Shown here one piece after another: positions 27,786 to 36,486 of a stretch of DNA of 64,000 nt. The notes under the pieces were generated by a model. The model saw only the letters and a list, made by a program, of their open reading frames with translations, ran no database searches and was not told the origin of the DNA. Within the stretch, counting starts at the first letter, position 1; each line of letters opens with the position of its first letter. The stretch covers positions 30,503 to 94,502 of the forward strand of contig JBMYYK010000004.1 of NCBI GenBank assembly GCA_049609325.1, given 5' to 3'. A program made the position numbers and the translations under genes. The DNA is from GCA-2733415 sp049609325. Lineage in GTDB: Bacteria; Bacteroidota; Bacteroidia; Flavobacteriales; Flavobacteriaceae.

Positions 27786-30700
27786 ATGATACAAGCAACA
27801 CCATATAAGCCTAAACATAAAATACGTATTGTAACTGCCGCCGCATTATTTGATGGGCATGACGCAGCTATAAATATTATGCGTAGAATTATTCAAACAA
27901 CAGGAGTTGAAGTTATTCATTTAGGTCATGATAGAAGTGTAGATGAGGTAGTAAATTGTGCCATTCAAGAAGATGCCAATGCTATTGCCATAACATCTTA
28001 TCAAGGAGGACATAATGAGTACTTTAAGTACATGTACGATTTACTTAAAGAACGTGGTGCAGGACATATAAAAATCTTCGGTGGTGGAGGTGGTGTAATT
28101 TTACCTTCTGAAATTAAAGAGTTGATGGATTATGGGATTACTCGTATCTACTCTCCTGACGATGGACGAGAGCTTGGTTTGCAAGGTATGATTAATGATC
28201 TGGTTGAGCAATCTGATTATGCTATTGGAGAAAATTTAAATGGTGAGGTATCACGATTAGCCGATAAAGATGTTGGAGCTATTGCACGAGTAATTTCTTC
28301 TGCTGAAAATTTCCCAGAAATAGCTAAGGATACTTTAGCTCAAATTCATGAACAAAATAAAAACTGTAAGACCCCAGTTTTAGGAATTACAGGAACCGGA
28401 GGTGCTGGGAAATCATCTTTAGTAGATGAGTTGGTACGTCGTTTTTTAATTGACTTTCCAGAAAAAACTATAGGACTGATTTCTGTAGACCCTTCTAAAC
28501 GTAAAACGGGAGGAGCGTTATTGGGTGACCGTATTCGTATGAATGCCATAAACAACAAGCGTGTGTATATGCGTTCGTTAGCTACGCGTCAGTCAAACTT
28601 AGCCTTATCTAAATACGTTAATGAAGCGGTAGAGGTGTTAAAAGCCGCAAAATTTGACTTAATTATTTTAGAAACTTCTGGTATTGGGCAATCTGATACA
28701 GAAATTATTGAGCATTCAGATACTTCACTGTATGTAATGACACCAGAATTTGGTGCTGCTACACAGTTAGAGAAAATTGACATGTTAGATTTTGCCGATT
28801 TAGTAGCCATTAACAAATTTGATAAACGTGGTGCTTTAGACGCATTAAGAGATGTTAAAAAACAATATATGCGTAACAATAACTTATGGGATACGCATAT
28901 GGATGATATGCCTGTGTTTGGTACTATAGCATCACAGTTTAATGATCCAGGAATGAACTCGTTATACAAATCTATCATGGATAAATTGGTAGAGAAGTCT
29001 GATGCCGATTTAAAATCATCTTTTGAGATTACAAAAGAAATGTCAGAGAAAATATTTGTGATTCCACCAAGTAGAGTTCGTTATTTATCTGAGATTGCTG
29101 AGAATAATAGAAACTATGACACTAAGGCTTCAGTACAAAAAGACGTTGCTCAGAAGTTATATGGTATTTATAAAACCATAGAAACCGTTGTAAATGGCAA
29201 GGTGACATTAGACAAATCAGGAATTAACAGCGATTCAATCACTGAAGTCTCTGAAGAAAATAAAGACTTTTTGCGTTTGTTAGTTGCTCACTTTGATCGC
29301 GTAAAAATGGACTTAGATCCGTACAACTGGGAAGTTATTACTGGTTGGGATGACAAAGTAAATAAGTATAAGCAGCCTGTTTATTCGTTTAAAGTTCGTG
29401 ATAAAGAAATTAAAATTCAAACGCATAGTGAATCGTTATCTCATACGCAAATTGCTAAAGTTGCTTTACCAAAATATACAGCTTGGGGAGATGTGTTAGG
29501 ATGGTGTTTACAGGAAAATGTGCCAGGAGAGTTCCCATATGCTTCAGGATTATATCCGTTTAAACGTACTGGAGAAGACCCTTCTCGTATGTTTGCCGGT
29601 GAAGGTGGGCCAGAGCGTACCAACAAGCGTTTTCATTATGTAAGTGCAGGTATGCCAGCAGCGCGTTTATCTACAGCGTTTGACTCTGTAACATTATACG
29701 GTAATGATCCAGGAGTAAGACCTGATATTTACGGTAAAATAGGAAATGCAGGGGTGTCAATTTGTTGTTTAGATGATGCTAAAAAATTATACTCAGGGTT
29801 TGATTTGGCTGACCCGATGACTTCAGTTTCTATGACGATTAATGGGCCAGCACCAATGCTGTTAGGATTCTTTATGAATGCGGCAATTGATCAGCAATGT
29901 GAAAAATATATCAAGGCTAATGGCTTAGAAGATGAGGTTACTGCAAAAATAGAAGCGATATATAAAGCAAAAGGTGTGAAACGTCCACAATATCAAGGTG
30001 AATTACCAGAAGGGAATAACGGATTAGGGTTGTTCTTATTAGGGGTTACTGGTGATATGGTCTTGCCTACTGAAGTATATCAAGAGATTAAAACAAGCAC
30101 ATTAAGTGCAGTTCGTGGTACGGTTCAAGCAGATATTTTAAAAGAAGATCAGGCACAAAACACTTGTATTTTCTCTACTGAATTTGCGTTGCGATTAATG
30201 GGAGATGTACAAGAGTATTTTATTGAAAAGAATGTACGTAACTTCTATTCGGTGTCTATCTCTGGTTATCACATTGCAGAAGCAGGCGCAAATCCTGTAA
30301 CGCAGTTGGCCTTAACTTTAGCGAACGGATTTACTTATGTAGAATACTATTTAAGTAGAGGGATGGATATTAATAAGTTTGGACCAAACTTATCATTCTT
30401 TTTCTCTAACGGTATCGACCCAGAATATGCAGTAATAGGTAGAGTTGCTCGTAAAATTTGGGCAAAAGCACTTAAGTATAAGTATGGTGCTAATTCTAGA
30501 GCTCAAATGTTAAAGTATCATATTCAAACGTCAGGACGTTCATTACATGCTCAAGAGATTGATTTTAATGATATCCGTACAACTTTACAAGCATTGTATG
30601 CAATATATGACAACTGTAACTCCTTGCATACCAATGCCTATGATGAGGCGATAACTACACCTACAGAGGCATCTGTGCGTAGAGCTATGGCTATTCAGTT

Positions 30701-31208
30701 AATCATTAATAAAGAATTAGGATTAACTAAAAACGAAAATCCAATTCAAGGGTCATTCATTATTGAAGAGTTAACCGATCTTGTTGAAGAAGCAGTATTG
30801 TCTGAGTTCGATAGAATTACTGAACGTGGAGGTGTATTAGGAGCAATGGAAACAATGTATCAACGTTCAAAAATTCAAGAAGAAAGTTTGTATTATGAAA
30901 CGTTAAAGCATAATGGTGATTTCCCAATTATTGGAGTAAATACTTTCTTAAGTAAAGATGGTTCACCAACTGTTACTCCAGATGAGGTAATTCGTGCAAC
31001 AGAAGAAGAGAAGCAATATCAAATAGATATGTTAGCTGATTTACATAAAATGCACGATACTTCGGCAATGTTAAAAGACTTACAAAGAGCCGCGATTAAT
31101 AATGAAAACATCTTTGATAAATTAATGGATGTGTGTAAAGTAGCGTCTTTAGGAGCAATTACAGAATCATTATTTGAAGTAGGAGGCCAATACAGAAGAA
31201 ATATGTAG
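27786..31208 (+). CDS. icmF: Fused isobutyryl-CoA mutase (IcmF type)
   Basis: Adenosylcobalamin-dependent acyl-CoA mutase fused to its own G-protein chaperone. Order of domains in 1140 residues: B12-binding domain (1-about 150, with DGHDAA at 23-28 as the DxHxxG equivalent), MeaB-like GTPase (about 160-440, Walker A GTGGAGKS at 203-210, and NKFDKRG), then the mutase barrel to the C-terminus. This B12-GTPase-mutase order defines IcmF and distinguishes it from methylmalonyl-CoA mutase. It interconverts isobutyryl-CoA and butyryl-CoA or related branched acyl-CoAs; the exact substrate cannot be read from motifs. The ATG at 27786 is preferred over a TTG further upstream. A terminator follows. Confidence 0.93.
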   Translation: MIQATPYKPKHKIRIVTAAALFDGHDAAINIMRRIIQTTGVEVIHLGHDRSVDEVVNCAIQEDANAIAITSYQGGHNEYFKYMYDLLKERGAGHIKIFGGGGGVILPSEIKELMDYGITRIYSPDDGRELGLQGMINDLVEQSDYAIGENLNGEVSRLADKDVGAIARVISSAENFPEIAKDTLAQIHEQNKNCKTPVLGITGTGGAGKSSLVDELVRRFLIDFPEKTIGLISVDPSKRKTGGALLGDRIRMNAINNKRVYMRSLATRQSNLALSKYVNEAVEVLKAAKFDLIILETSGIGQSDTEIIEHSDTSLYVMTPEFGAATQLEKIDMLDFADLVAINKFDKRGALDALRDVKKQYMRNNNLWDTHMDDMPVFGTIASQFNDPGMNSLYKSIMDKLVEKSDADLKSSFEITKEMSEKIFVIPPSRVRYLSEIAENNRNYDTKASVQKDVAQKLYGIYKTIETVVNGKVTLDKSGINSDSITEVSEENKDFLRLLVAHFDRVKMDLDPYNWEVITGWDDKVNKYKQPVYSFKVRDKEIKIQTHSESLSHTQIAKVALPKYTAWGDVLGWCLQENVPGEFPYASGLYPFKRTGEDPSRMFAGEGGPERTNKRFHYVSAGMPAARLSTAFDSVTLYGNDPGVRPDIYGKIGNAGVSICCLDDAKKLYSGFDLADPMTSVSMTINGPAPMLLGFFMNAAIDQQCEKYIKANGLEDEVTAKIEAIYKAKGVKRPQYQGELPEGNNGLGLFLLGVTGDMVLPTEVYQEIKTSTLSAVRGTVQADILKEDQAQNTCIFSTEFALRLMGDVQEYFIEKNVRNFYSVSISGYHIAEAGANPVTQLALTLANGFTYVEYYLSRGMDINKFGPNLSFFFSNGIDPEYAVIGRVARKIWAKALKYKYGANSRAQMLKYHIQTSGRSLHAQEIDFNDIRTTLQALYAIYDNCNSLHTNAYDEAITTPTEASVRRAMAIQLIINKELGLTKNENPIQGSFIIEELTDLVEEAVLSEFDRITERGGVLGAMETMYQRSKIQEESLYYETLKHNGDFPIIGVNTFLSKDGSPTVTPDEVIRATEEEKQYQIDMLADLHKMHDTSAMLKDLQRAAINNENIFDKLMDVCKVASLGAITESLFEVGGQYRRNM

Positions 31209-31229
31209 GCAACTGTCTTCACTATAATT

Positions 31230-31268
31230 TAACCCAGACTGTATGATATAGCCTGGGTTTCTTTTTTG
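31230..31268 (+). terminator. Intrinsic terminator after icmF
   Basis: Stem AACCCAG-CT/AG-CTGGGTT with about 14-base loop, followed by TTTCTTTTTT. Confidence 0.7.
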
Positions 31269-31317
31269 TAGCCCTGAAAAAATAATGTAAATTAGACTTT
31301 TACTTAATAATTAGCAC

Positions 31318-32472
31318 ATGATTTCGGCAATTGAATATTATGTTACTGCGCTGGTATGTTTAATTACTGCGTTTGTGATTCATCGTATTTATTACAAAGA
31401 AAAAAGGCGTCATGCCTCAGAAATATCATTAAAAGGAATTAAATGGTTTGGCTTGGCAATTTTTTCATGGGGCTTAGGGGCTTTTATTAATATTGTATTA
31501 ATTGCCTTGTTTCATCTCGAACCAAATCATAAACTCATTGTTAGTTTAGGGGTGTTATTCTCATTATTGAATTCGTTATTTATACTGCTATCATTACCGT
31601 CAATTGAACATTCGGGGAGCAGAAATCTCGTAATTCAAATTATAGAACGATTTTCTGAAAAGGAAGTATTTGTGATGTTTTCTGCAATTTTATTAATGCT
31701 AAGTTCGGTGTTTTTGGTGTCGTTCTATAACAATAGTCTTGACGCTTCAAGTAATAGTGTTATTTGGTTGATAGATATTCCTATTTCATTGGTTGTAGCA
31801 TTTTCATTATTAAATGAATTAAATAAAGCCTTTAGAAATAGAGGGATGAAATTTATGTACTTGCCTACAGTAGCCTTATTCTTATTAATAGTTATAGCTG
31901 TGTTGCACAGAATTGTTCCTGACCATCAGGCTACTAAAATAATGCACTTATCCAATTGGAATTTTATAGGGGTGTTAACGGCGTTATCATTCAAGTTTTT
32001 GTTTGTATTGTTATTTACAATTCTGTTATACAGTTGGAAGCTTTTAGCAGAAAAAGAAGAGCAACAAACAGAATTTGCACAGCTGCAATTGGCAAAAAAC
32101 AAGCTTAAAAATGACATTGAAATTTTAGAAATTGCTAATGAAAGTCATTTAGATACCATTAAGCATTTGAAACAAGAATTATCAGTGAGAAAAAAGAAGT
32201 ATAAAAAATTAAAGAAATCGTCTCAAGTTGCATTGTCAGGCAGACAAAAAGAAGTTCTTGCAAATTTAGGTGTTTGTGGTGCTGAGATGTCTTATACAGA
32301 AATTGCCGATGCCATGCATATTGGCGTAGATGGGTTTCAAGCTCATATATACCAAATTAAAAAGCTGTTGAATATCTCTGGAGCAGATGGTAAAGAGCAG
32401 TTAATTGCTTATGCTTTAGAAAAAAACTTATTAAGCTATGCAACGGTTAGCCCTAATAAAAAGGGTACTTAA
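31318..32472 (+). CDS. Membrane protein with C-terminal LuxR-type HTH
   Basis: A 384-residue protein with about seven hydrophobic segments in residues 1-240, then a coiled-coil stretch (about 245-300, EEQQTEFAQLQLAKNKLKND and following heptads), and a C-terminal helix-turn-helix region (about 305-370: LSGRQKEVLANLGVCGAEMSYTEIADAMHIG). The arrangement suggests a membrane-anchored transcription regulator that senses something at or in the membrane. I do not recognise a named family. It stands alone between terminators. Confidence 0.7.
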   Translation: MISAIEYYVTALVCLITAFVIHRIYYKEKRRHASEISLKGIKWFGLAIFSWGLGAFINIVLIALFHLEPNHKLIVSLGVLFSLLNSLFILLSLPSIEHSGSRNLVIQIIERFSEKEVFVMFSAILLMLSSVFLVSFYNNSLDASSNSVIWLIDIPISLVVAFSLLNELNKAFRNRGMKFMYLPTVALFLLIVIAVLHRIVPDHQATKIMHLSNWNFIGVLTALSFKFLFVLLFTILLYSWKLLAEKEEQQTEFAQLQLAKNKLKNDIEILEIANESHLDTIKHLKQELSVRKKKYKKLKKSSQVALSGRQKEVLANLGVCGAEMSYTEIADAMHIGVDGFQAHIYQIKKLLNISGADGKEQLIAYALEKNLLSYATVSPNKKGT

Positions 32473-32476
32473 GCAA

Positions 32477-32488
32477 CTACTTAAGTAG
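32477..32488. repeat. 12-bp palindrome
   Basis: CTACTTAAGTAG is a perfect palindrome 5 bases after the stop of the LuxR-type regulator; an additional TACTTAAG copy overlaps the gene end. It could be an operator or chance. Confidence 0.35.
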
Positions 32489-32489
32489 A

Positions 32490-32533
32490 GAGCTGCGCAA
32501 GTTTCATTAGTGCGTAAGCTTTTGATTTTTTGA
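32490..32533 (+). terminator. Possible terminator of the LuxR-type gene
   Basis: Imperfect stem AGCTGCGCA/TGCGTAAGCT followed by TTTTGATTTTTTG. Weak. Confidence 0.4.
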
Positions 32534-32535
32534 TC

Positions 32536-32559
32536 TTGTTCGGAATTTAGCACGAACAA
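32536..32559. repeat. Inverted repeat upstream of the AGCS symporter
   Basis: TTGTTCG and CGAACAA are inverted copies with a 10-base spacer, 59 bases before the symporter ATG. It may be an operator or part of an mRNA leader; it is not linked to a known regulator. Confidence 0.35.
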
Positions 32560-32617
32560 CAAGTCATGTGTAACCACTTAAATTTTTGAAGTGTTACCAT
32601 GAGGAAAATCAATAGCT

Positions 32618-34171
32618 ATGAAGCAATTAATTCTTTATTTGGTAACAGTATTACTACCATTCATTTCACAAGCACAAAACACACATGATAACCTTGATGA
32701 AAAAATCAATCAACTTTTTGCAGATGCTACAGGTTGGTTTCCTACGGCAATGTTTGCACAAATTCCAATTACAGAAGCGGTAGGGGTACCTTGGGTGTTA
32801 ATTGTTTTAATTCTAGGTGCAGGGTATTTTACAATATATTTTAAACTCATAAATTTTAATGGATTTTTTACTGCAATAAATGTAGTAAGAGGCAAGTATG
32901 ACGCTATAGATACACCTAATTCTCAAGATGATATTACGGAGACCATAAAAGTTGAAGGCGATGGCGAGGTGTCGCATTTTCAGGCGTTAACAGCAGCATT
33001 GTCTGCAACCGTTGGTTTAGGGAATATTGCTGGGGTTGCTATTGCTCTGTCAATAGGTGGGGCAGGAGCTACTTTTTGGATGATTTTGATTGGGTTTTTA
33101 GGAATGGCATCAAAATTTGTGGAGTGTACGTTAGGCGTTAAGTATAGAGAAATTGCTTCTGATGGTACCGTGTTTGGAGGACCAATGTATTATCTTAAAA
33201 AAGGACTTGAGGATATAGGTTTTGAAAAAGCAGGAAAATTTTTAGCAGTCATATTTGCAGTGATGTGTGTAGGAGGTTCTTTTGGAGGTGGAAACATGTT
33301 CCAGGTTAACCAAGCATTTAAATTATTTGAATATGTCACAGGAGGCGAGCAAAGTTTTATGTATGGTAAAGGCTGGTTGTTCGGTGTAATCATGGCAACT
33401 TTTGTAGGTATTGTCATTATAGGAGGAATTAAAAAAATAGCTAAAGTGACCGATAAAATCGTACCTATAATGGTAGGAGTGTATGTGATGGCTGTAATTA
33501 CAATTTTGGTAATGAATTATACTCAAATACCAAATGCAATTCAAGCCATCATAGAAGGCGCTTTTAGTCCTGTTGGTGTAGTTGGAGGTTTTGTTGGAGT
33601 CTTAGTTCAAGGTTTCCAACGTGCGGCATTTTCTAACGAAGCAGGAATAGGGTCGTCATCAATAGCTCATTCTGCTGTAAAAACTAAATACGCCGCTAGT
33701 GAAGGTCTTGTAGCGTTATTAGAGCCATTTATTGACACGGTAGTGGTGTGTACTATGACAGCTTTAGTGTTAATCATCACAGGACAAATAACTACTGGGA
33801 TGGTAATTTCTGATGAACAAGGCGCAATATTAACTGCTCAAGCATTAGGTAGTGGAATTTCATGGTTTCCGTATGTGTTAGCTGTAGCGGTAATTTTATT
33901 TGCGTTTTCATCAATGATTTCATGGTCGTATTACGGCTACCAAGCTTGGTCTTACTTGTTTGGAAGAGGTAAACACACAGGAAATGTGTATAAGGTAATA
34001 TTTTGTGTGTTTACGGTTATTGGTGCTGCTGCAAGTTTAGGAGCAGTAATTAGTTTTTCTGATGCTTTGGTATTTGCTATGATGGTACCCAATATGATTG
34101 GCTTGGTGTTATTAGCGCCTAAAGTAAAAGCAGAGTTAAATCGGTACATGTTAGCCATTAAACAAAAATAA
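32618..34171 (+). CDS. Alanine/glycine:cation symporter (AGCS family)
   Basis: Sodium- or proton-coupled uptake of alanine or glycine through the inner membrane. The 517-residue protein has an N-terminal cleavable-looking signal (MKQLILYLVTVLLPFISQAQ) that most AGCS members lack, then about 11 membrane helices. Family motifs include ATVGLGNIAGVA, GGPMYYL, and SNEAGIGSSSIAHSAV. The N-terminal signal peptide is common in Bacteroidota relatives. It is monocistronic and followed by the metallothionein-like ORF. Confidence 0.92.
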   Translation: MKQLILYLVTVLLPFISQAQNTHDNLDEKINQLFADATGWFPTAMFAQIPITEAVGVPWVLIVLILGAGYFTIYFKLINFNGFFTAINVVRGKYDAIDTPNSQDDITETIKVEGDGEVSHFQALTAALSATVGLGNIAGVAIALSIGGAGATFWMILIGFLGMASKFVECTLGVKYREIASDGTVFGGPMYYLKKGLEDIGFEKAGKFLAVIFAVMCVGGSFGGGNMFQVNQAFKLFEYVTGGEQSFMYGKGWLFGVIMATFVGIVIIGGIKKIAKVTDKIVPIMVGVYVMAVITILVMNYTQIPNAIQAIIEGAFSPVGVVGGFVGVLVQGFQRAAFSNEAGIGSSSIAHSAVKTKYAASEGLVALLEPFIDTVVVCTMTALVLIITGQITTGMVISDEQGAILTAQALGSGISWFPYVLAVAVILFAFSSMISWSYYGYQAWSYLFGRGKHTGNVYKVIFCVFTVIGAAASLGAVISFSDALVFAMMVPNMIGLVLLAPKVKAELNRYMLAIKQK

Positions 34172-34250
34172 TTGTTGTAAATTTATATGACAGATATGCA
34201 TCTTTTTACATCATTCGTCGTCTACTGTATGAACTTAAAAAGATAGTATT

Positions 34251-34355
34251 ATGAAAACTGATAAAACTTGTAACTGTAATTGTGAGCAATGTCAACAAGG
34301 GCAATGCCAAAACTGTACTTGTGAAAACTGCACATGTTCAGGATGTAATTGTTAA
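34251..34355 (+). CDS. Metallothionein-like cysteine-rich mini-protein
   Basis: A 34-codon ORF (ATG 34251, TAA 34353-34355) encoding 11 cysteines among 34 residues in CxC and CxxC spacing (C7, C9, C11, C14, C19, C22, C24, C27, C29, C32, C34), with Asn, Gln and Thr between them. It begins MKTDKTCNCNCEQC and ends with a cysteine. This is the composition of a small soft-metal-binding protein. It has no signal peptide, so it should be cytoplasmic. It ends 46 bases before a SigZ-like sigma-factor gene that itself carries cysteines, so the two are probably co-transcribed. The cysteine density cannot be chance, but the function is inferred. Confidence 0.75.
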   Translation: MKTDKTCNCNCEQCQQGQCQNCTCENCTCSGCNC

Positions 34356-34401
34356 CTTATATTCTTGATTGATAAGGATATTGTATAAACCTTAATCCAT
34401 T

Positions 34402-34944
34402 ATGACTAGTACAGAACTATGGCGTAATTACCACACAGATGTATTTCGGTTCATTTTTAGTAGAGTTAAAAATGAACAAGTAACTCACGATTTAACTCAA
34501 GAAACATTCATTAAAGCACATGTAAACTTACATAAATTGCAAGATGCATCTAAAGTTAAATCATGGATGTTTGCTATAGCAAGAAATACGACGTTGGATT
34601 ATTTTAGACAAAACCATAACACAGTAGATGTAAACGCATTTGATTTGGTTGACGATTTACCAGATGATGGCAATCATTCTGTGAAAGATTGTCTGCCAGG
34701 CATCATTAAGAATTTGCCTAAAAAGTATAGAACTCCATTGTTTTTGTCTGATATAAAAGGGATGAAGCAAGCTCAAATTGCTGAGCAGTTGCACTTACCT
34801 TTAGCTACTGTAAAATCTCAAATTCAGCGAGCAAGAAAACTCATCAAAAAAGGGTATGTTGATTGTTGCGATTTTGTAGAAAATGAGAAAGGGCAATTGG
34901 TAGGTGAAACTAAAGGTAGGAGCACTTGTAAAGTATGTAGTTAA
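34402..34944 (+). CDS. sigZ: SigZ-like ECF RNA polymerase sigma factor
   Basis: A 180-residue ECF sigma factor. Region 2 is visible as DLTQETFIKAHVNLHKL...SWMFAIARNTTLDYFRQ, and region 4 as LPKKYRTPLFLSDIKGMKQAQIAEQLHLPLATVKSQIQRARKLIKKG. The C-terminal tail carries CC (155-156) and CKVC (176-179), unlike most ECF factors and like SigZ relatives. No anti-sigma gene follows: the next gene is convergent. The preceding metallothionein-like ORF is its only partner. The cysteines may sense metal or redox state, but this is inference. Confidence 0.85.
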   Translation: MTSTELWRNYHTDVFRFIFSRVKNEQVTHDLTQETFIKAHVNLHKLQDASKVKSWMFAIARNTTLDYFRQNHNTVDVNAFDLVDDLPDDGNHSVKDCLPGIIKNLPKKYRTPLFLSDIKGMKQAQIAEQLHLPLATVKSQIQRARKLIKKGYVDCCDFVENEKGQLVGETKGRSTCKVCS

Positions 34945-34950
34945 CTTATA

Positions 34951-34984
34951 AAAAGACAACTGATGTTAGGTCAGTTGTCTATTT
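34951..34984. terminator. Shared terminator between sigZ and the MFS gene
   Basis: Stem AGACAACTGA (34954-34963) with TCAGTTGTCT (34971-34980). On the minus strand it is followed by TTTTT, so it serves both convergent genes. Confidence 0.75.
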
Positions 34985-34996
34985 ATATACATTAAA

Positions 34997-36205
34997 TTAA
35001 ACAACTACTTTTGGTTTGAGTTGTTGTCTTAAAATAAATAATAAAAGAATACATAAGCCTGCTAAGGCTGTTACCACATACCAGGTGTAATCATAGCCAA
35101 AACGCTCTACCATATGCATGCCACCGTTATGACTAAAAATATGAGCTATTGAAAATGAGATGCTGTATAAGGCCATATACTCCCCTTTATTTCCTTTTTT
35201 TGAACGGTCCATAGCAAACGCATTAGAAAAAGGAAAAGCAATCATTTCACCAACAGTCACTAATAACATGCTAATTACTAAGATACCTACCCACGAGGTG
35301 CTGTTAAGTATAATAAAACTTAACCCTGTTAAAATTGCACCAGTAAGCATGAGTCCAGATTTTGTACGTCTACTATTTTCTAACCATTTTACTAAAGGCA
35401 TTTCTAAAACAAAAATGATAAACCCATTCATCCCCATTAACAATCCAATTTCAAGTTCGTTTAAATGATGCGCATCCTTATAATATAAAGGAATCGTTGA
35501 AAAGAATTGTAAAAACACGATACCGAATAATGACATGGCCACTAGAAAAACCCAGAAAGTTTTATCAGTATATGCCGATTTTGGATTCTCAATAATTTCT
35601 TCGTCAATAGTTTTTGCAGTTTTAGGGTTAAGTACTTTTAATAATAATACAGAAGCCAATATACACGTGATCCCATCTACCCAAAATAAACCGCCATAAC
35701 TTAGGTAAGTAATAATTAATCCACCTATGGCAGGTCCTGCAGAAAATCCTAAGTTAATTGCCAAACGAATAAGAGTAACGGAACGCGTTTTGTTTTCTGG
35801 TTTGCTATAGGCACTTAACGCAACAAACATCGCAGGCCTGAAAGTATCTGCAACAACCATCACTAAAAATATCCCAATACAGAAGCTGTAAAATGTTGTC
35901 AGATGTTGAAGTCCGATAAATAAAAACCCAGTTGAGAGAAGACTGATGAGCATTACTTTGTAATAGCCAATTTTATCAGTTAATTTCCCGCCTAACCATG
36001 AGCCTATCACTGATCCTAAGCCAAAAGCAGACATGATCCATCCTACGTTACTTAGGGTAAAGTCTAAACTTTCTGTTAAGTATAGAGATAAAAAAGGAAT
36101 GACCATTGTACCAGCTCGATTGATTAATGTAATGAGGGCCAGCCACCAAACTTCATTAGAGAGGCCTTTAAATGAATCGATATAATTTAAGTATAATTTT
36201 TTCAT
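34997..36205 (-). CDS. MFS transporter
   Basis: A 402-residue major facilitator with 12 predicted membrane helices. Motif A appears as GSWLGGKLTDKIGYYKVM after helix 2. It resembles drug or metabolite exporters of the MDR type, but the substrate is unknown. An in-frame ATG at 36283 exists, but that extension would translate the hairpin described upstream, so I place the start at 36205 (MKKLYLNYIDSF). Its leader (36206-36440) is unusually long and structured; see the leader entries. Confidence 0.88.
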   Translation of the reverse strand: MKKLYLNYIDSFKGLSNEVWWLALITLINRAGTMVIPFLSLYLTESLDFTLSNVGWIMSAFGLGSVIGSWLGGKLTDKIGYYKVMLISLLSTGFLFIGLQHLTTFYSFCIGIFLVMVVADTFRPAMFVALSAYSKPENKTRSVTLIRLAINLGFSAGPAIGGLIITYLSYGGLFWVDGITCILASVLLLKVLNPKTAKTIDEEIIENPKSAYTDKTFWVFLVAMSLFGIVFLQFFSTIPLYYKDAHHLNELEIGLLMGMNGFIIFVLEMPLVKWLENSRRTKSGLMLTGAILTGLSFIILNSTSWVGILVISMLLVTVGEMIAFPFSNAFAMDRSKKGNKGEYMALYSISFSIAHIFSHNGGMHMVERFGYDYTWYVVTALAGLCILLLFILRQQLKPKVVV

Positions 36206-36271
36206 AATGATATGTTTTAATGTCTGTAAGTAGACATGACTTAATTTGTGATGTGGGATATGTTGTAAAGA

Positions 36272-36303
36272 TAAAACGCCCAACTGAAGAGTTGGGCGTT
36301 TAT
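36272..36303 (-). terminator. Terminator hairpin in the MFS leader (possible attenuator)
   Basis: A 12-bp stem AAACGCCCAACT/AGTTGGGCGTTT (36274-36285 with 36290-36301) and a GAAG loop, followed on the minus strand by TTTTAT. It lies before the MFS start, about 67 bases away, in the 5' leader rather than after a gene. That position is what an attenuator would have. Confidence 0.65.
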
Positions 36304-36324
36304 ATATTGTATTAATTTATACCG

Positions 36325-36411
36325 TTATTGGCATAACAAATAAATATGTACTCCCGAACCTCTCTTTTGAGAAGACCAACAGACCCTTGTATTTATTTGT
36401 TTACGTTTCAT
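36325..36411 (-). CDS. Candidate 28-residue leader peptide of the MFS gene
   Basis: An ORF of 28 codons plus stop (ATG at 36411, TAA at 36327-36325) in the MFS leader. It begins MKRKQINTRVCWSSQKRGSG and ends IYLLCQ. Upstream is a -7 box TAGCTTTG (36439-36432), so a transcript starting near 36425 would begin just before it. The terminator hairpin follows 24 bases after the stop codon. Position and size fit a translated leader that controls attenuation. I recognise no known leader peptide. It may instead be only a structured RNA. Confidence 0.45.
   Translation of the reverse strand: MKRKQINTRVCWSSQKRGSGVHIYLLCQ
36335..36401 (-). ncRNA. Candidate structured leader RNA
   Basis: AACAAATAAATA and TATTTATTTGTT (36335-36346 and 36390-36401) form a perfect 12-bp outer stem. 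Within it CUUCUC-AAAA-GAGAGG (36374-36359) forms a 6-bp hairpin that is complete only if read on the minus strand (a G-U pair there becomes a C-A mismatch on the plus strand). That supports transcription toward the MFS gene. The leader also holds GTTGG, complementary to CCAAC of the downstream terminator arm, a possible antiterminator. Confidence 0.45.
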
Positions 36412-36431
36412 AGTTGTAGTAAATGTAAGTA

Positions 36432-36439
36432 CAAAGCTA
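36432..36439 (-). promoter_or_regulatory. -7 promoter box for the MFS leader
   Basis: TAGCTTTG on the minus strand matches TAnnTTTG; no good TTG lies at the -33 distance, so it is a partial match. Confidence 0.4.
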
Positions 36440-36486
36440 TATATTTTTGAGTATAAAAATGTATTTTTGAGATAAATATTTTCTAA

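Noticed and set aside
34997..36283. Longer MFS start at ATG 36283
   Set aside because: The extra 26 residues would be translated through the terminator hairpin and are not hydrophobic like MFS N-termini.
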